Source: Zoroaster sp. YZ-2022 (lineage: Eukaryota > Echinodermata > Asteroidea > Forcipulatida > Zoroasteridae). From it: DNA of 64,000 nt. A program made the translations under genes and the position numbers. How positions within the stretch are numbered: the first letter of the stretch is position 1; the number at the start of each line of letters is the position of its first letter. Shown in pieces: positions 20,501 through 33,499 of the stretch. Below the pieces are notes generated by a model. That model did no database searches. It worked only from the letters and a program-made list of their open reading frames with translations, and was not told the DNA's origin. The stretch covers positions 15,884,060-15,948,059 of the forward strand of contig CM055823.1 in assembly GCA_029582265.1 (NCBI GenBank). The letters run 5' to 3'.

Positions 20501-20529
20501 ACTTTGTTTTTCCCCAAAATGGACAATCC

Positions 20530-20800
20530 GGACAGTCGCTTTCTCCGAAACCGGAAACCGCAGCTCTTTCCATGGAGTAAAATACAATGTTATTAAGAAA
20601 GTAAAAACAACTGAGTAACAAACAACCTCGGCAAATCGTCAGTGCTTAGAAACATGAATACATTTGCAATCGGTAAAACCTATATAGCTCTACGGTTTGC
20701 CGACTGAAAATTTATTCTGGACCAACCCTTGAGTGCTTCATTTGGCCGACTGAGGAGTCTCTAAATGCCGACTGAGAAAAATTTATTGGGGTTAATACAC
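20530..20800. repeat. Dispersed repeat, inverted copy at 27140-27430
   Basis: Shared words in inverse orientation include ggtttgccgactg, ctcggcaaatc, accaacccttg and the tttccgaaaccg/gcggtttcggg pair. Identity is moderate, so these are old copies. Confidence 0.6.
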
Positions 20801-21539
20801 ATCTTTTACCCCGCCGCTAGCCTAGTTCTAGCTGGTGGATCTTGTTGCATGACAATATAGGCTGCATGCTGTTCTGTTGTTTGATTGTGTTGAATTTCAT
20901 GGCAGAGGTTTTGTAGAGGGTTAGGCTTGTGTACTTTGAAACAATTTTAAAAATGATGACAGAATTGTTGACTCTCTCCGTGTAGTGACAATAACTTGAA
21001 GTGGGGTGGGGTTGGGGGGGTTTATGCACCTAACTATTAGTATGACAATGGTGAAATGATCTTTTCCTGGAAGGACCTACACATTACTAGATATGCTACT
21101 GTGGTTATGGCTACAGTATTTTCACAAGCTTTTGACCTTTGATCATTTTTCTAGTCAGTAGGTGGAATGTTTACACACTAATAATTATATACGTTTATCT
21201 ATATGTGTTGATCAATTGGGCATTTGTTGAGCTGGTAGTGCAACTCATGTCTTGAGAGCCAGAATTTTCTCAAAATGGACGCCCGGTTGGTTCGACTTGT
21301 CCAATCATATTGGACCATTACGTAAAAAAATGAAAGGTTTATACAATATTATTGGCTCTGGCAAAACCCTAAACTTGTCTAGATTTTCCTCTTTCATTTG
21401 GATACCAGATTTTGTAGAAATCAATTTTTCTTTTCTTTTCTGATTTCTACAAAGCTGGTATCAAACTCTCACTTTGGAAAGATTGGGTCCATGTTTACGG
21501 AGTTTGCCAGAGCAAGTCTGCTAAGGTTTGAATTTGAAC

Positions 21540-22562
21540 ACTACTCATGAATAATACCAGCATGCTGGTGGTAAACCCAGTCTATGGTGCATTGTACTCC
21601 AAACGCACACATGCACAACTTAGCCGTTGGCTACCCTGCTTGAAAGCATCATAGGATAAGCGTTCGATGCGCATATAAGGTTCCAGAACTGAGCGAGACA
21701 CAACCAGGAGGAAGGCTGAAGCCTTTGAGAAGCCCAGGTTCCTACCAGCCCCTATACAGGCATGATATTCATCCCACCCATGAAACCGGGTTCAGGCTCA
21801 ACTTCAGACCATGAACTTTCCTTGTGTATCATTTTATGATGTAAATACCAAGATAAAAAGCAGTTTCTTGTGTTATACATGGCTATAGAGGTAAACCACC
21901 ATAGGCTAGCATATGCCCAAAATGATAATGAAAACATTTTTCCTACCTTCTCATTTTCTCACAATATCATCCCTGCTATATAATCATAAGCTGAGCACAA
22001 AAGACTCATTACTCATAATGAATAGATCTCTGGGAGCTCTTATTGTTAACACAGACTTGACTGACACCTTCAGAACTGTCTTTTGTTCACTCACAGCTAT
22101 TATAATGAGCTTCTACTTTGGCTGGGCAAGGCCCTCCAGAAGCCCAGGTTATTGATTGATGGCGGTACTATATTTGCAGGTGGTACTATTTTTTGAGATG
22201 GTGCTATGAAATAATATTACACAGGATTAGGAGGCCAAGATAGCCCTGGGCTGTACCAAGACTCTTTGGCCCTCCCTCCCTACATGTATCTGGCTAGCTG
22301 TAAAAGATGCACACTGCACTGAATATATTACCTGAACACAGCGCATAATTTGCATTAAATGCATGTAGTTCTCCTTTTGCATGCCCTGCATAGTCATCAG
22401 GAATGCACTTGCTTCCTTTTTTGAGACCTTGTGCATGAATCTGTGGAATACAACATCATGAATGGCCCAAATCCATTGTTATTGGAGTACTTTGGCCGTG
22501 ATTCAGGGTTTTTTTTTACTGAACCCAGTCACAATTGAAGTGTAGGTAGTAGACTTCTGGCA
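21540..22562. mobile_element. TIR element family CAGAAGTCT, copy 4, interrupted
   Basis: The family 5' body (ggcattgtactccaaa-type wording at 21588-21680) and the 3' end (ttgcttccttttttgagacc to ggtagtagacttctgg at 22535-22560) are separated by about 650 bp of other sequence, which itself recurs at 22905-23200. Confidence 0.55.
21956..22280. repeat. Direct repeat with 22905-23200
   Basis: Both copies share aaaagactc, tgacaccttcag-like wording, ttataatgagct, gcccaggttat and gattaggaggcca. Identity is about 75-80% by eye. Non-coding. Confidence 0.55.
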
Positions 22563-23640
22563 TTATGATCACTGACTTTTATTGCGTAGGAGCAAATTTT
22601 AGAAAAAGAATTAACGGCCATATATTGTATGATGAACTGATACAAAGAATAACTTAATTTCCAATTTGAAATGAGTGATTTTCAAAAATGTCATTTTGTA
22701 CTACTGTATATATTGTAATTTTATTGATGGAGTGAATAATAAATAAAAATATACCACAAATGTTTCCCAAATATTGCTCTTATTCTTAAATAATGTGTCA
22801 TTGTTCAAACTGAAATGGGCAAGACACTTCACCATGAACGCACGCGTCTCTCAAGTTCAGGAGTATATGGAGGAGGTCATTGTAGAGCCCAGCCCAGTAG
22901 GCCTACATAATCCCCCTAGCTTAGCAATAAAAGACTCTTTACTAATTTAGAATATAGATTCTCAAATAAACTCTTATTATAACACAGATCTTGAATGACA
23001 CCAGGTTCAGGTTAACCCTGACCGTTATAATGAGCTGGGCTGCCTCAGAAGGCCAGGTTATATTGATTGGCAGGTACTGTATTGTTGCTACAGGATTAGG
23101 ACTCACTGAAAGAGACAGATTAGGAGGCCAGGTAGCCCTGGGCCTATTAGGGTTCTCAAAGGCTTGGCTGCACCATGACTTTGGCCTTCCATGCAGACAA
23201 TATGCAGATAATTTCATTTGAAACCTTACTGATTTGAGTTTGAGGCATGCAATCGGGCTCTGTTGCCATGGGGACGTGATATCACATTTCCATACTCGAC
23301 TCTACTCGCCACGAAATGGATACATTGTTTCAACCATTAAAAGCATTTTTATTGTTTACACACATATTTTTATATAAAATAAGAAGTACTTGATTAAAAT
23401 TAAAAAATACCGTTTAGCCTCATTTTATTAAAATCTAGTATATGAATGACTTCCTTCCACTCTTTTTGAAAAACATCTTCACTAAAATACATTTTCTGCC
23501 ATAAAATCACATCTGAACATAATTCTCTTTGTAACAAATTGGTCTGGTCAGGGTGCCTTTGGTTACAAGGATTCCCCACCCATAGCTGAAAGCTTCCCTA
23601 GAGTCCGTCAGTCCGAGGTCAATTGATCAAATTCGAGCAG

Positions 23641-24011
23641 TACCCACGGTCGAGCGGTTTAGTGCATCGGATTTGTGTTCTGATGGCTGAGGTCGTCAGG
23701 ATATGGGTTCGAATCCCGACCGCGACCAGGTGCTTGTGTCCTTGAGCAAGACACTTTACTGTAATTGCTGCTCTCCACCCAGGGTAAATGGGTAACCTGT
23801 GAGGGGCCAGGAGTCGGCTGTTGTGTTTGATTAGCCTTTATATGCGCCGAAATGGCAGCAATTGAGCTGTATACTCCCCAGGGAGCTGAGTTGGTTTCAG
23901 GAATGATTTATGAGCCTGATGAGCAGGTGTACAATGTCTGGCCTTGTCGGCATCAGTTTGGTGGATACGTGCGCTTGGTATAAGTTCATATTATTATTAT
24001 TATTATTATTA
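23641..24011 (+). mobile_element. tRNA-derived SINE, copy 3
   Basis: Head acggtcgagcggtttagtgc and B-box-like gggttcgaatcccgaccg, full body, and a long (att)n tail leading into (tatg)n. Confidence 0.9.
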
Positions 24012-24072
24012 TGTATGTATGTATGTATGTATGTAGGTGTTCGGTATGCCCTGAAACACCTATTGTTTTTTG

Positions 24073-24298
24073 TTCGGTTTTTTTTTCTTTTTTTTTTCTT
24101 CTTCTTCTTCTTCTTCTTCTTCTTCTTCTTCTTCTTCTTCTTCTTCTTCTTCTTCTTCTTCTTCTTCTTCTTCTTCTTCTTCTTCTTCTTCTTCTTCTTC
24201 TTCTTCTTCTTCTTCTTGCTCTTCTTCTTCTTCTTCTTCTTCTTCTTCTTCTTCTTCTTCTTCTTCTTCTTCTTCTTCTTCTTCTTCTTCTTCTTCTT

Positions 24299-24329
<31 letters not shown>

Positions 24330-24358
24330 ACTTCTTCTTCTTCTTCTTACTTCTCCTC
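24073..24358. repeat. (TTC)n microsatellite inside a dispersed repeat
   Basis: About 85 TTC units with one tgc and one taa interruption. Flanks cacctattgttttttgttcg and ccatcgattgtcttacaaaa recur in inverse orientation at 42590-42665, where the same tract has only about eight units. Long Phe, Leu, Ser or Arg frames across it are artefacts. Confidence 0.95.
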
Positions 24359-24477
24359 CCATCGATTGTCTTACAAAAACACACTACCTTACAAACTTCA
24401 TACGAACTTGAAACTTCATATACTTAGAACTTAACACTAGATAACAAATTCTTGACGTCTGTTATTCATCTTTTTCG

Positions 24478-24543
24478 TTCTTTTCTTTTCTTCTTCTTCT
24501 TCTTCTTCTTCTCTTCTTCTTCTTCTTCTTCTTCTTCTTCTTC
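24478..24543. repeat. Second (TTC)n tract abutting the gap
   Basis: The tract starts again after 120 bp of unique sequence and runs directly into the N block, so the true length is unknown. Confidence 0.9.
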
Positions 24544-25043
24544 NNNNNNNNNNNNNNNNNNNNNNNNNNNNNNNNNNNNNNNNNNNNNNNNNNNNNNNNN
24601 NNNNNNNNNNNNNNNNNNNNNNNNNNNNNNNNNNNNNNNNNNNNNNNNNNNNNNNNNNNNNNNNNNNNNNNNNNNNNNNNNNNNNNNNNNNNNNNNNNNN
24701 NNNNNNNNNNNNNNNNNNNNNNNNNNNNNNNNNNNNNNNNNNNNNNNNNNNNNNNNNNNNNNNNNNNNNNNNNNNNNNNNNNNNNNNNNNNNNNNNNNNN
24801 NNNNNNNNNNNNNNNNNNNNNNNNNNNNNNNNNNNNNNNNNNNNNNNNNNNNNNNNNNNNNNNNNNNNNNNNNNNNNNNNNNNNNNNNNNNNNNNNNNNN
24901 NNNNNNNNNNNNNNNNNNNNNNNNNNNNNNNNNNNNNNNNNNNNNNNNNNNNNNNNNNNNNNNNNNNNNNNNNNNNNNNNNNNNNNNNNNNNNNNNNNNN
25001 NNNNNNNNNNNNNNNNNNNNNNNNNNNNNNNNNNNNNNNNNNN
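24544..25043. other. Scaffold gap, 500 N
   Basis: Exactly 500 N, a placeholder size. Confidence 1.
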
Positions 25044-25165
25044 ATAAATATCTTGGAATAATTTGAAGTAGCCTATATGTCCATCATCATCCATATGTTC
25101 TCCCTTATTACTGGGTAGCCCTAGATAAGATTACATTAGGCCTATTGCCTTGGTTATATCATAGA

Positions 25166-26275
25166 GGAAAGGTTATCGTCCATGTACGTAATTCGCCGCA
25201 CTCGTGAAATGATGCACCTACTTTTGGCTTAGCATTTCTCGGAAAACTTACAAAACTATGGCGTGTTACTGGTTGCATAAACTTACCTAAGTCACGCTTG
25301 TTACAGAAATACAAATTATAGTGAAATTGTATGATTTACTGGAAAGTTAGTGCTTGTGAAAGTGGAAAAAGTTGTTTAACCACTAATTTTACTAGATGTA
25401 CAAATAGTAAGAGATTTACATGACCTCAATTTTTTTGCACCACGAACATCTGTGATTTTATTGTTTCTATGCCCAACTTCAACAAGCTGTTGTCTGTGGA
25501 AACCAAAATATACATACATTGTATGAGATGCTTTGCATTTGCAATGATTTTTTAAGAACATACTGATCCTCAAATGGACACATTCCTTATAGAAGAAGCC
25601 AACGAAGAACTACAATGTGCACTTAATTCGTTGGTGCTTTATTTCCGAGCGGTAGTGGAAAATTATTTGAGAAAATGAAACATTAATATCCATGGTTATG
25701 AAAAAAGAAATCTTTTATTCTGACCAAAATATTAACACCCAGTATTTTTACACATTTCAAAGTTTTTTAAAAGTAATTTTGGCAAACAAATTGTAACCAC
25801 CTTCCATTTTATGCTGGTCTTTCATCAAGAATATTGATTAAAAGTTTGAGAGCTTCTCCAAATTATACCATTTTTATTTAAAAATCGAAAACAAATATTT
25901 TTATTTTCCAAGATTAAAAAAACAATTTTATAACCATCTGGAATAAGATGAAACATGATTCAACTGTGTTTTCTTCTTGGAATTACATTTTTCTGTGCCC
26001 CATGAGACTTCTAACAGTTTGGGGGTGAGTCATTATACCAACATCAAATTTTCTGATGATTACAATTCTGTGCATCTCAAAAAAATCGGCCCTCAAAGAC
26101 GTCCATCGCGTATGATCATGCCATTGAAATTCAGCATTTTACAAGAAGAATCCTTCCACTGAAACAAACTGAACTTACCAAACTGCTAATTTCATTTGTA
26201 AGTTACCGTCCAGTTGATTATACTAACCCTTAGGTGCAAAATCATTTTAGGTAAATTGAGGATATGATTAAATGA
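25166..26275. mobile_element. ~1.1-kb element, inverted partner of 50037-51057
   Basis: The whole stretch is the diverged reverse complement of 50037-51057 (for example cgtccatgtacgtaattcgc, ggcttagcatttctcgg, agttaccgtccagttgatta). Near its ends gaaatgatgcacctac and ttaggtgcaaaatcatttta are inverted. In the better kept partner these read taaatgacgcaccta on both sides. It splits another repeat whose unsplit version lies at 54594-54720. No recognisable protein. Confidence 0.7.
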
Positions 26276-26279
26276 GAAA

Positions 26280-27580
26280 AAGTGGCAATCGGGTACGACA
26301 TTCTATACCACCAAAACAATTGTGATTATAGGGACCTACTCACATTTTTTTTTTTTTTTATTTTCATAACATATTGCACCGATTTCAATATTACACTTTT
26401 TGCTCGGTAGTTCGCAGATTTCATCGGTGAATGCTTAACGTTACTACTAAAGCACACGCAGTTCTCGAAAACCGTCAATGCATGCAAACTTATAATTATA
26501 CCAAAGAAAATACTACTCTACATCATTATATCGTGTGCCGCGTAGCAGGGGCGCACTGCTTGATGCCCAAGTAGCCAGGGTAGCAAAACTTCCTCAAGTC
26601 CTTCCTTTATTAATTCATAGCTGGAGTGAAGTATACGTGATTGACCAGGTGCACAGATGATCAGTATTCGATCATGCTGTATATACAAAATAATTAACGA
26701 CCAGAAAGTATGTGAACAATTCCAGTTTTACATGTGTGTACGTCCAGTCCAACTTTTGTACAATAATGGTGGGTCTCGTCATGATGATGGGTTTTTGTTT
26801 TCTTTCGAAAAGGAAATAATCAAATATTTTGATTGAAAACTAAAAATGATCTGGTATAATTAATGGCAGGGAGAAAAAAACGAAAAATTGTGAAAAATTG
26901 TGTTTTTACCATATGATTTATTTGGAAAATCTTTGGAAAATTTGGGAAAATAAGGGAACTTTTTGGGACATTTTGGATCTGTTTTGGAGATTATTTACGA
27001 GTTTTTGGAATATTTTTGGATTTAGTTTAGAGAATCTCTATTAACTGCACTGGTTACCAAACAAAAGAGTCAAGGCTACAGGCCAATTAAAATTTTGTGA
27101 CAATATCATCACAATACCTTTCGAGCAACGAGGGTTGTGCGAATATGTGGGGGGAAGGGGGAGGCACCCCCAATAATTTTACTCAGTCGGCATTTACGAG
27201 CTTCAGCAGTCGACAAAATGAATTTAATAGTATTAGAGGTACGGTACTACAACAAGGGTTGGTCCCAGAATAATAACATTTCAGTCGGCGAAACCTAAAG
27301 CTGGCATGGGTTTGCCGACTGCAAATAATATCTAAGCACTGAAGATTTGCCGAGTTGTTTTTAGTTTATAATACATATTCACAGAAAGTGCTGCGGTTTC
27401 GGGTGGCAGTCCAAGGCAGTGTCGCCATTTTAATTTAGTTTATTTATCTTTTCTCCTTATCTCTACATAACATAAAATTAAGATTTACTATACATTGGAA
27501 TATTAATGATGATACTGTTTATTCCTATAATGGTTTTATTTTTAATTAGTAATGTTTTGTCAACTCAGTCTCCTGTTATG
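26280..27580. other. AT-rich sequence with no supported gene
   Basis: Contains the inverted repeat partner at 27140-27430 and a run of 'ttttgga' words at 26920-27020. No exon-like open frame with a recognisable product. Confidence 0.5.
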
Positions 27581-27582
27581 TA

Positions 27583-27985
27583 TCAGTAAAGGCGAGAGAA
27601 GGATTGACGACATTTTCCCCGTCTTCATCTTTTATAGATTTGATCATAAAATACTGAAGAAACCTTCAAATGCCCGTTTCCTCTTCCCTTCAACGACCCA
27701 ATACTAAAAATCGCACTTTCTCTAAGTCAGATTTATCATAAAATCCACGTCACAGGTTTAACTGGAATTGAACTTAATAATAACTTAACTGGAGACATCA
27801 AGACACAGAAACCTGAGTTCGATGTTATCTTCACCTGGCTATAAAATGGAACTCTCAAATATCAGTTCATCTAAAAAAAGGTGTTGTCTCTATACCTACT
27901 ACCGTACGAGAAATGATTTATCAACACATTCTGATTTCTTTGAATCAAATTTGATTGAAATTCAAGTTGAACATAATTTATGAAA
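27583..27985. repeat. Direct repeat with 31070-31457
   Basis: About 400 bp from tcagtaaaggcgagagaagg to gttgaacataatttatgaaa recur in the same orientation 3.5 kb downstream with small deletions. Non-coding. Confidence 0.85.
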
Positions 27986-28405
27986 AAATATTATTGTTGG
28001 TTTAATTTATTATTGTTGGCCTAAATATTATTGTTGGCCTTAACATGACTGATTTTATAAATTATTTCGAAACTCATCTCGTACAAATATCTAATGAAAA
28101 TGAAAATCGTTATTTACTTTGAGATTTATTTACTTTGAGAAATTGTTATTTACTTTGAGATTTTAATATAAACCTATTGAAGTATGAGAACCATAATTTA
28201 ACCTAACAATGAAAACCCACTAGAATTACGCTCAATACTACTCTACGTAGAACAGTAAAAAAAACTAAAAATAAAAAAGAAATTAAATAAAAAAATCATA
28301 GGTGTAAACGTACATGTGATTTAACACTTTCTCAATAAAAATTGATGAGTATGATGCAAATATATAAATTTATAACTTCCGATTGATGAATAAATAACCC
28401 GCATA

Positions 28406-28472
28406 AATGTGGCGATGTTGCGGGGTTGTAGGGTGATGTTGCGGGGTTGTAGGGTGATGTTGCGGGGTTGTA
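28406..28472. repeat. 21-bp tandem repeat, 3 copies
   Basis: The unit tgatgttgcggggttgtaggg is repeated three times without visible change. Confidence 0.9.
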
Positions 28473-29279
28473 GGGTGTAAATCCCATGAGAATTAAGTCT
28501 GTGTTTTAAAGTAAAGTGTTTTAAGTAAAGTATACTCTGTATGCATGAGGGCGCCCCTGCAAGATGTTTATCGTGAGATATCGGTGTCACTGACAGCTAT
28601 TGGAGAAGTTCTTTATTGGCTAATATTTATCAAAATAAATGGATATTTTTTGTAATTAATTATTTCATTATACTGAATCAAGTCTGACACTTTTCGAGAA
28701 CGGTATACCATTCAGCAAAAATAATTATAGGCCTTAGGCTATATATATGAATAAAAAACAAAATAAATATATTTATATAAAACAATAAAATATTTTTACT
28801 CGGCGAAAACCAAGCATTCAGGAGCTGCGATTTATTGGACTTGATCACTGTCGGCGCTTTAAAGTCATATATAGTGCCCCTTTACCGGCTTCCATTAGGA
28901 TCCTTCTCTGGTCTTTGCGTTCCTTCACTGTCCAGATTTTTCCTAGCGAGGAAAACAAGGCAGCTTCCCAAGCATTTGAAGGCAGCTTCCCAAACATTAC
29001 CGGATCACAGTTCCGGCGAAAAGCCAAATTCCTAAAGGGGGTGCAGACGGTAATCGAACCCAGACCCCGGTGGTCTGAAAGGACACTTAGACAGTATACC
29101 AGCGCACTATCGAATCAAGCTACGAGTACGTTGGTAGTTTTTAATTGCAATTTAAATGTGTTATAGTATAAGAGGATATCAATTGGGTTTATTATTATTT
29201 AAAAAAAATAATAATAACAAAAATAAATAAATAGAAAATAATAAATAAATAAATAAAAACAATCTGAAAAACAAAATGG

Positions 29280-29475
29280 TCCAACAATGTCATAACTTGT
29301 GGTCCTTGACTTCTATTTTGGACTATTTCAGATACTAAAAAGTGGTCCTAATTTTCTGAAATGGGTGCTTCCCAGTGTTTTTTTTTTAACTATCCCCAAT
29401 AATACACCTTCAGGAAGACTTTGTCTCTACGACGAAAATTTCTGCCATTGATCAGGGCCGACGTACTTAATAATA
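29280..29475. repeat. Dispersed repeat family D, partial copy
   Basis: Shares acaccttcagg-agactt, gtctctac, atttctgcc and ttgatcag with fuller copies at 33590-34110 and 39745-40290. Confidence 0.6.
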
Positions 29476-29491
29476 TTGGATTCAGAAACTA

Positions 29492-30360
29492 ATACACTCT
29501 CAGAACGTTGGTTAAAAATTTTAACCAATTTGGATTTTTTTTTAACCAACCTCGTATTACCAGGTGAACAGCCCAACAATTGGGCAAACTGCTATAACCA
29601 ACCAGGGTTGATTAGCTTTTAACAAGTGGTTGGTTAAAAAGTTTAACCAATTACTGGTTAACTGTACTTTACCCAACCTGTTGTGTCATAAAAGTTGGGT
29701 ATTATTTGGGAAACGGTTGGGCAAAGTTTAACAATTAGTTGGCTATATACAAATGGTTGGGCAATTCATTTTCCACTATAACTGTCATTTAAATCTTAAC
29801 CATCTGTTGGTTGAATTCTGTTTTTAACCAACCTCGTATTACCAGGTGAACAGCCCAACAATTGGGCAAACTGCTATAACCAACCAGGGTTGATTAGCTT
29901 TTAACAAGTGGTTGGTTAAAAAGTTTAACCAATTACTGGTTAACTGTACTTTACCCAACCTGTTGTGTCATAAAAGTTGGGTATTATTTGGGAAACGGTT
30001 GGGCAAAGTTTAACAATTAGTTGGCTATATACAAATGGTTGGGCAATTCATTTTCCACTATAACTGTCATTTAAATCTTAACCATCTGTTGGTTGAATTC
30101 TGTTTTATTTCACCCAATAACAGTAATCATTAACCAACTAATGGTTAATTCAGGGTCATACAAGTTGGGCATTAATTGGGCAGGAGTTGGGCAAAGTTTT
30201 AACCATTCGTTGGTTATATAAAAATGGTTGGGCAAATCGTTTGCACTAACCGTTTTTTTAATATTTTAATCTTAACCACACGTTAGTTAAATTTTGTTTT
30301 AATACCCAATAAATAGTAAACATTTAACCAACTAATGGTTAATTCAGGATCTCACCAAAT
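29492..30360. mobile_element. TTGGTTAA-rich inverted-repeat element with 282-bp tandem duplication
   Basis: It opens with cactctcagaacgttggtta and is dense in ttggttaa, ttaaccaa and ttgggcaa words that pair with each other. The unit beginning aaccaacctcgtattacc at 29544 is repeated without visible change from 29826 to 30107. The wording is like miniature hAT-type repeats of fish and invertebrates. No coding capacity. Confidence 0.65.
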
Positions 30361-31069
30361 AATCCAATTGGAAATGGATAAACACGTTTTTAATAAACAC
30401 ACTTAACTATTGTAATTCTAGCAACAAGTTCTTTTATTTTTGAAACAACCTGTAACCAACTCCAAACATAAAGCATTAAGCTCACAAGTCTCACAGTTGA
30501 CGATAGCCTGTATTTAAATGCTTTTGCTATTACAATACATGTATGCCAAAATCCCATTTCCCCCCAGTTGCACATTCGGCAGAGATTAGTTCAAAACCGA
30601 GAATCTGACTAAATAATTGTTTTTCCCCTCATTGCTTTTGCTGAGTAGCGTTTCAAAGTATTTTTTCTAATTATGCAACACTGACAAATAGTTAAGAAAT
30701 AAACTATTGCAATTACTGATAATAAAACCAGCCACAGATTCCTTACATGGGAATCCGAAAAAACATTAATGTGGCAAATTGCACTTTGCATAAACAGATA
30801 TATCATATGGATCCCAATTAGGCAAATTAAAATTAGGCCTTTCAATTAAGTTACCTATGGACTTGTTGGACTGGTGGCACTCAAAACGTAACAGTCAAAG
30901 GTCACATAATAATTATATAATAACTGTTGAAGTCAACAAGGGGCCCCAACTTGACCTAAGTGTCCAAAAGAACACATTGTAAATAGTAAATAAATAAATG
31001 AATAATACAATTACAATTTATTATCGCCATAGTCTTCATAGTCTTAATTAGAATTACATTAGATGTTAT

Positions 31070-31457
31070 ATCAGTAAAGGCGAGAGAAGATTGACATTTT
31101 CTCCGTCTTCATCTTTTATAGATTTGATCGTAAAATACTGAGAGACCTTCATCAAATGCCGTTTCCTCTTCCCTTCAACGACCTATTGAAATCGCACTTT
31201 CTCTAAGTCAAATTTATCATAAAATCCACGTCATAGGTTTAACTGGAATTGAACTTAATAATAACTTAACTGGAGCATAATACTAATCCTGATTCTATGT
31301 TATCTGTACCTGGCTATAAAATGGAACTCAAATATCGTTCATCTAAAAAAAGGTGCTGTCTTTATACCTACTACCGTACGAGAAATGATTTATCAACACA
31401 TTCTGATTTCTTTGAATCAATTTTGATTGAAATTCAAGTTGAACATAATTTATGAAA
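31070..31457. repeat. Direct repeat with 27583-27985 (second copy)
   Basis: Same order and orientation as the first copy, with short deletions. Confidence 0.85.
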
Positions 31458-31465
31458 ACAACTTC

Positions 31466-33350
31466 TTTGCTAAATGTTTTTCAGAAAGAAAGAATGTTGT
31501 AGAATGTTTTATTTGATTGTTTGCATTAATTGTATTTATTGATGAATAAGTTTGCAGACGAAAAACAAAACCTGCAATGCCTTTATGATTACTAAAATTA
31601 TATTGCAGAACATTGTTAACAAACCTACAATAAAATGATATTGCATAAAACGTAGGTTACTTTGTCAATAATGCCCATATGTTTTAATGTTACCAAATTA
31701 AAAATAAATAAATAAATAAATAACATAAATAAATAAATTAAAAAATTCAACATTATCCACTATTATTTTAACATAATATGGTAGCAAATTATTTTTCTGG
31801 GTTCTGTAAAATATCAGTCGGATTTGGTAGCTGAGAGCATATTCTGAATAGTCATTATCTTTTTCATGTTCGTGTAAGTAATACACCCACTAATTTATGA
31901 CATCCAATAACCAATTTCATATGCAAGAAATATGGCAATTTAGTTCATTAATTTCAGATCAAAATGCGCAACATATACTAGGCCGCAAATACCTTTTTAC
32001 TTTTAATAGCTCTCAGAAAGAAATACTTTTGTAGAATGTTTTATTTGATTGTTTTAATTTGTATTAATTGTGTTTATTAATAAATTAATTTTGGTGCGTA
32101 CGAAAAACAAAATCTGCAATGCCTTTATGATTACTAAAACTATATTGCAGAACATGTTAGCAAACGTAGCTTACTTTGTCAATGATTGAATGTGTCATGT
32201 TACAGGGTATCCCCCAAAATGTCCATATGTTTTAATGTTACCAAAATAAAAAATACAACATTACCCACAGTTAGTTTACCATAAGAAGGTAGCAAATTAT
32301 TTTGTTAAGGATTTGTAAAATATAAGTCGGATTTGGCAGCCTTGTTTTGAAAATTAAGATAATAACATTTATAACACTATTGATATTTGCACCGAGCCAA
32401 GTTTCACTCATCACGCCCGGAAAAAAAAAAATATTAAAATTAAAATACTCATGAGAGCATATTCTTAATATTCATTATCATTGTCAAGGTCGTGTCAGTA
32501 ATACTACGGAGCTCTTGAAGTGCCATCTGACTTGTTGAGATTCTGAGATAATTTATCTTAGGATGTCGTCTTCCTGAATCTCTGTTGAGATTCTGAGATA
32601 ATTTATCTTAGGATGTCGTCATCCTGAGAAAAAATATCTCAGGATCTCAAGTCGGATGGCACTTCGTACCAGAGCTCCGTATAATACACCAAATACATTA
32701 TGGCATTCAATATCCCATTTGAAAGTCTATAATGCCATATGCAAGAAATATTGCAATTTCGTTAATGAATTTCAGTTCAAAATGCGCGTCTGATGATTTA
32801 TAACCTGTCAATGAGTGGAGCGGATATAATTATTAAGGCAGGAAACAGCTATCATGTTGTTTCTCGGAAAATTTCACTGAAGACGATCAGACTCAGAGCA
32901 TACTGATCGAAACCGTTAGTTTTTAACTGTACATAGATCCACATGAATAATATATAAAGACAAATTATCAATAGTGGCTGTAAAAGAAATGTACTTCCAA
33001 TGGGCCGGACATAATGGACCTGTGAACAAAAAGGGCCGGTCATAATGGGCATGCGGACACACTGGGCCGGACAAAATGGGTCTGCAGACATAAATCTCCA
33101 GTGTACACAAAACAAAACCAAAACAAACCAATCACAGTCGATTATCAATTGATTTAAGATTATTATCAAATGTTATTATTGTTATGAATTATTTATTAGT
33201 CAGGTCTCACATGCCTGTGACATCGCCTTATCACGTCTAAGTCTTTGTCTGTCATAGGGAATATTCGAAAGCATTGTTTCATTTCCCCCCCCCCCCTACA
33301 TGTTGGTAATACTGTCAAGATTCAAAATGTATAAATTCAGTCAAAGTGTG
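31466..33350. repeat. AT-rich dispersed element R, copy 1
   Basis: Landmarks in order: gtagaatgttttatttgatt, acgaaaaacaaaacctgcaa, ttgcagaacat, gtgtaagtaatacaccc, aagtctataatgccatatgc, a gggccgga minisatellite (33000-33080) and ttattagtcaggtctcacat. The first part is doubled (31466 and 32010). The same order recurs at 37330-38330 and 42860-43306. No protein recognised. Confidence 0.7.
32505..32681. mobile_element. Miniature TIR element, 6-bp TSD taatac
   Basis: The left end tacggagctcttgaagtgcc and right end acgaagtgc-type complement ending gagctccgta are inverted over about 45 bp with small gaps. An internal ~62-bp segment (gttgagattctgagataatt) is doubled. Taatac at 32499-32504 repeats at 32682-32687; the uninserted site gtaatacaccc is visible in paralogous copies at about 31880 and 37820. 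Confidence 0.85.
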
Positions 33351-33499
33351 ATTTACACTTAATATATTTACGGTTAACTGTGCTTAATACTGATAATAAG
33401 GTAATGTACTCTTAACCTGTTATACTCAATATATAGATTGAGTTGTTGGTAACATGGAAATAAAGGTATGACATTGTCACATTACACACGAAAACAATT

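Noticed and set aside
23910..25094. Long Phe/Leu/Ser/Arg frames around the TTC tract and through the N block
   Set aside because: Artefacts of the trinucleotide repeat and of N being read as open.
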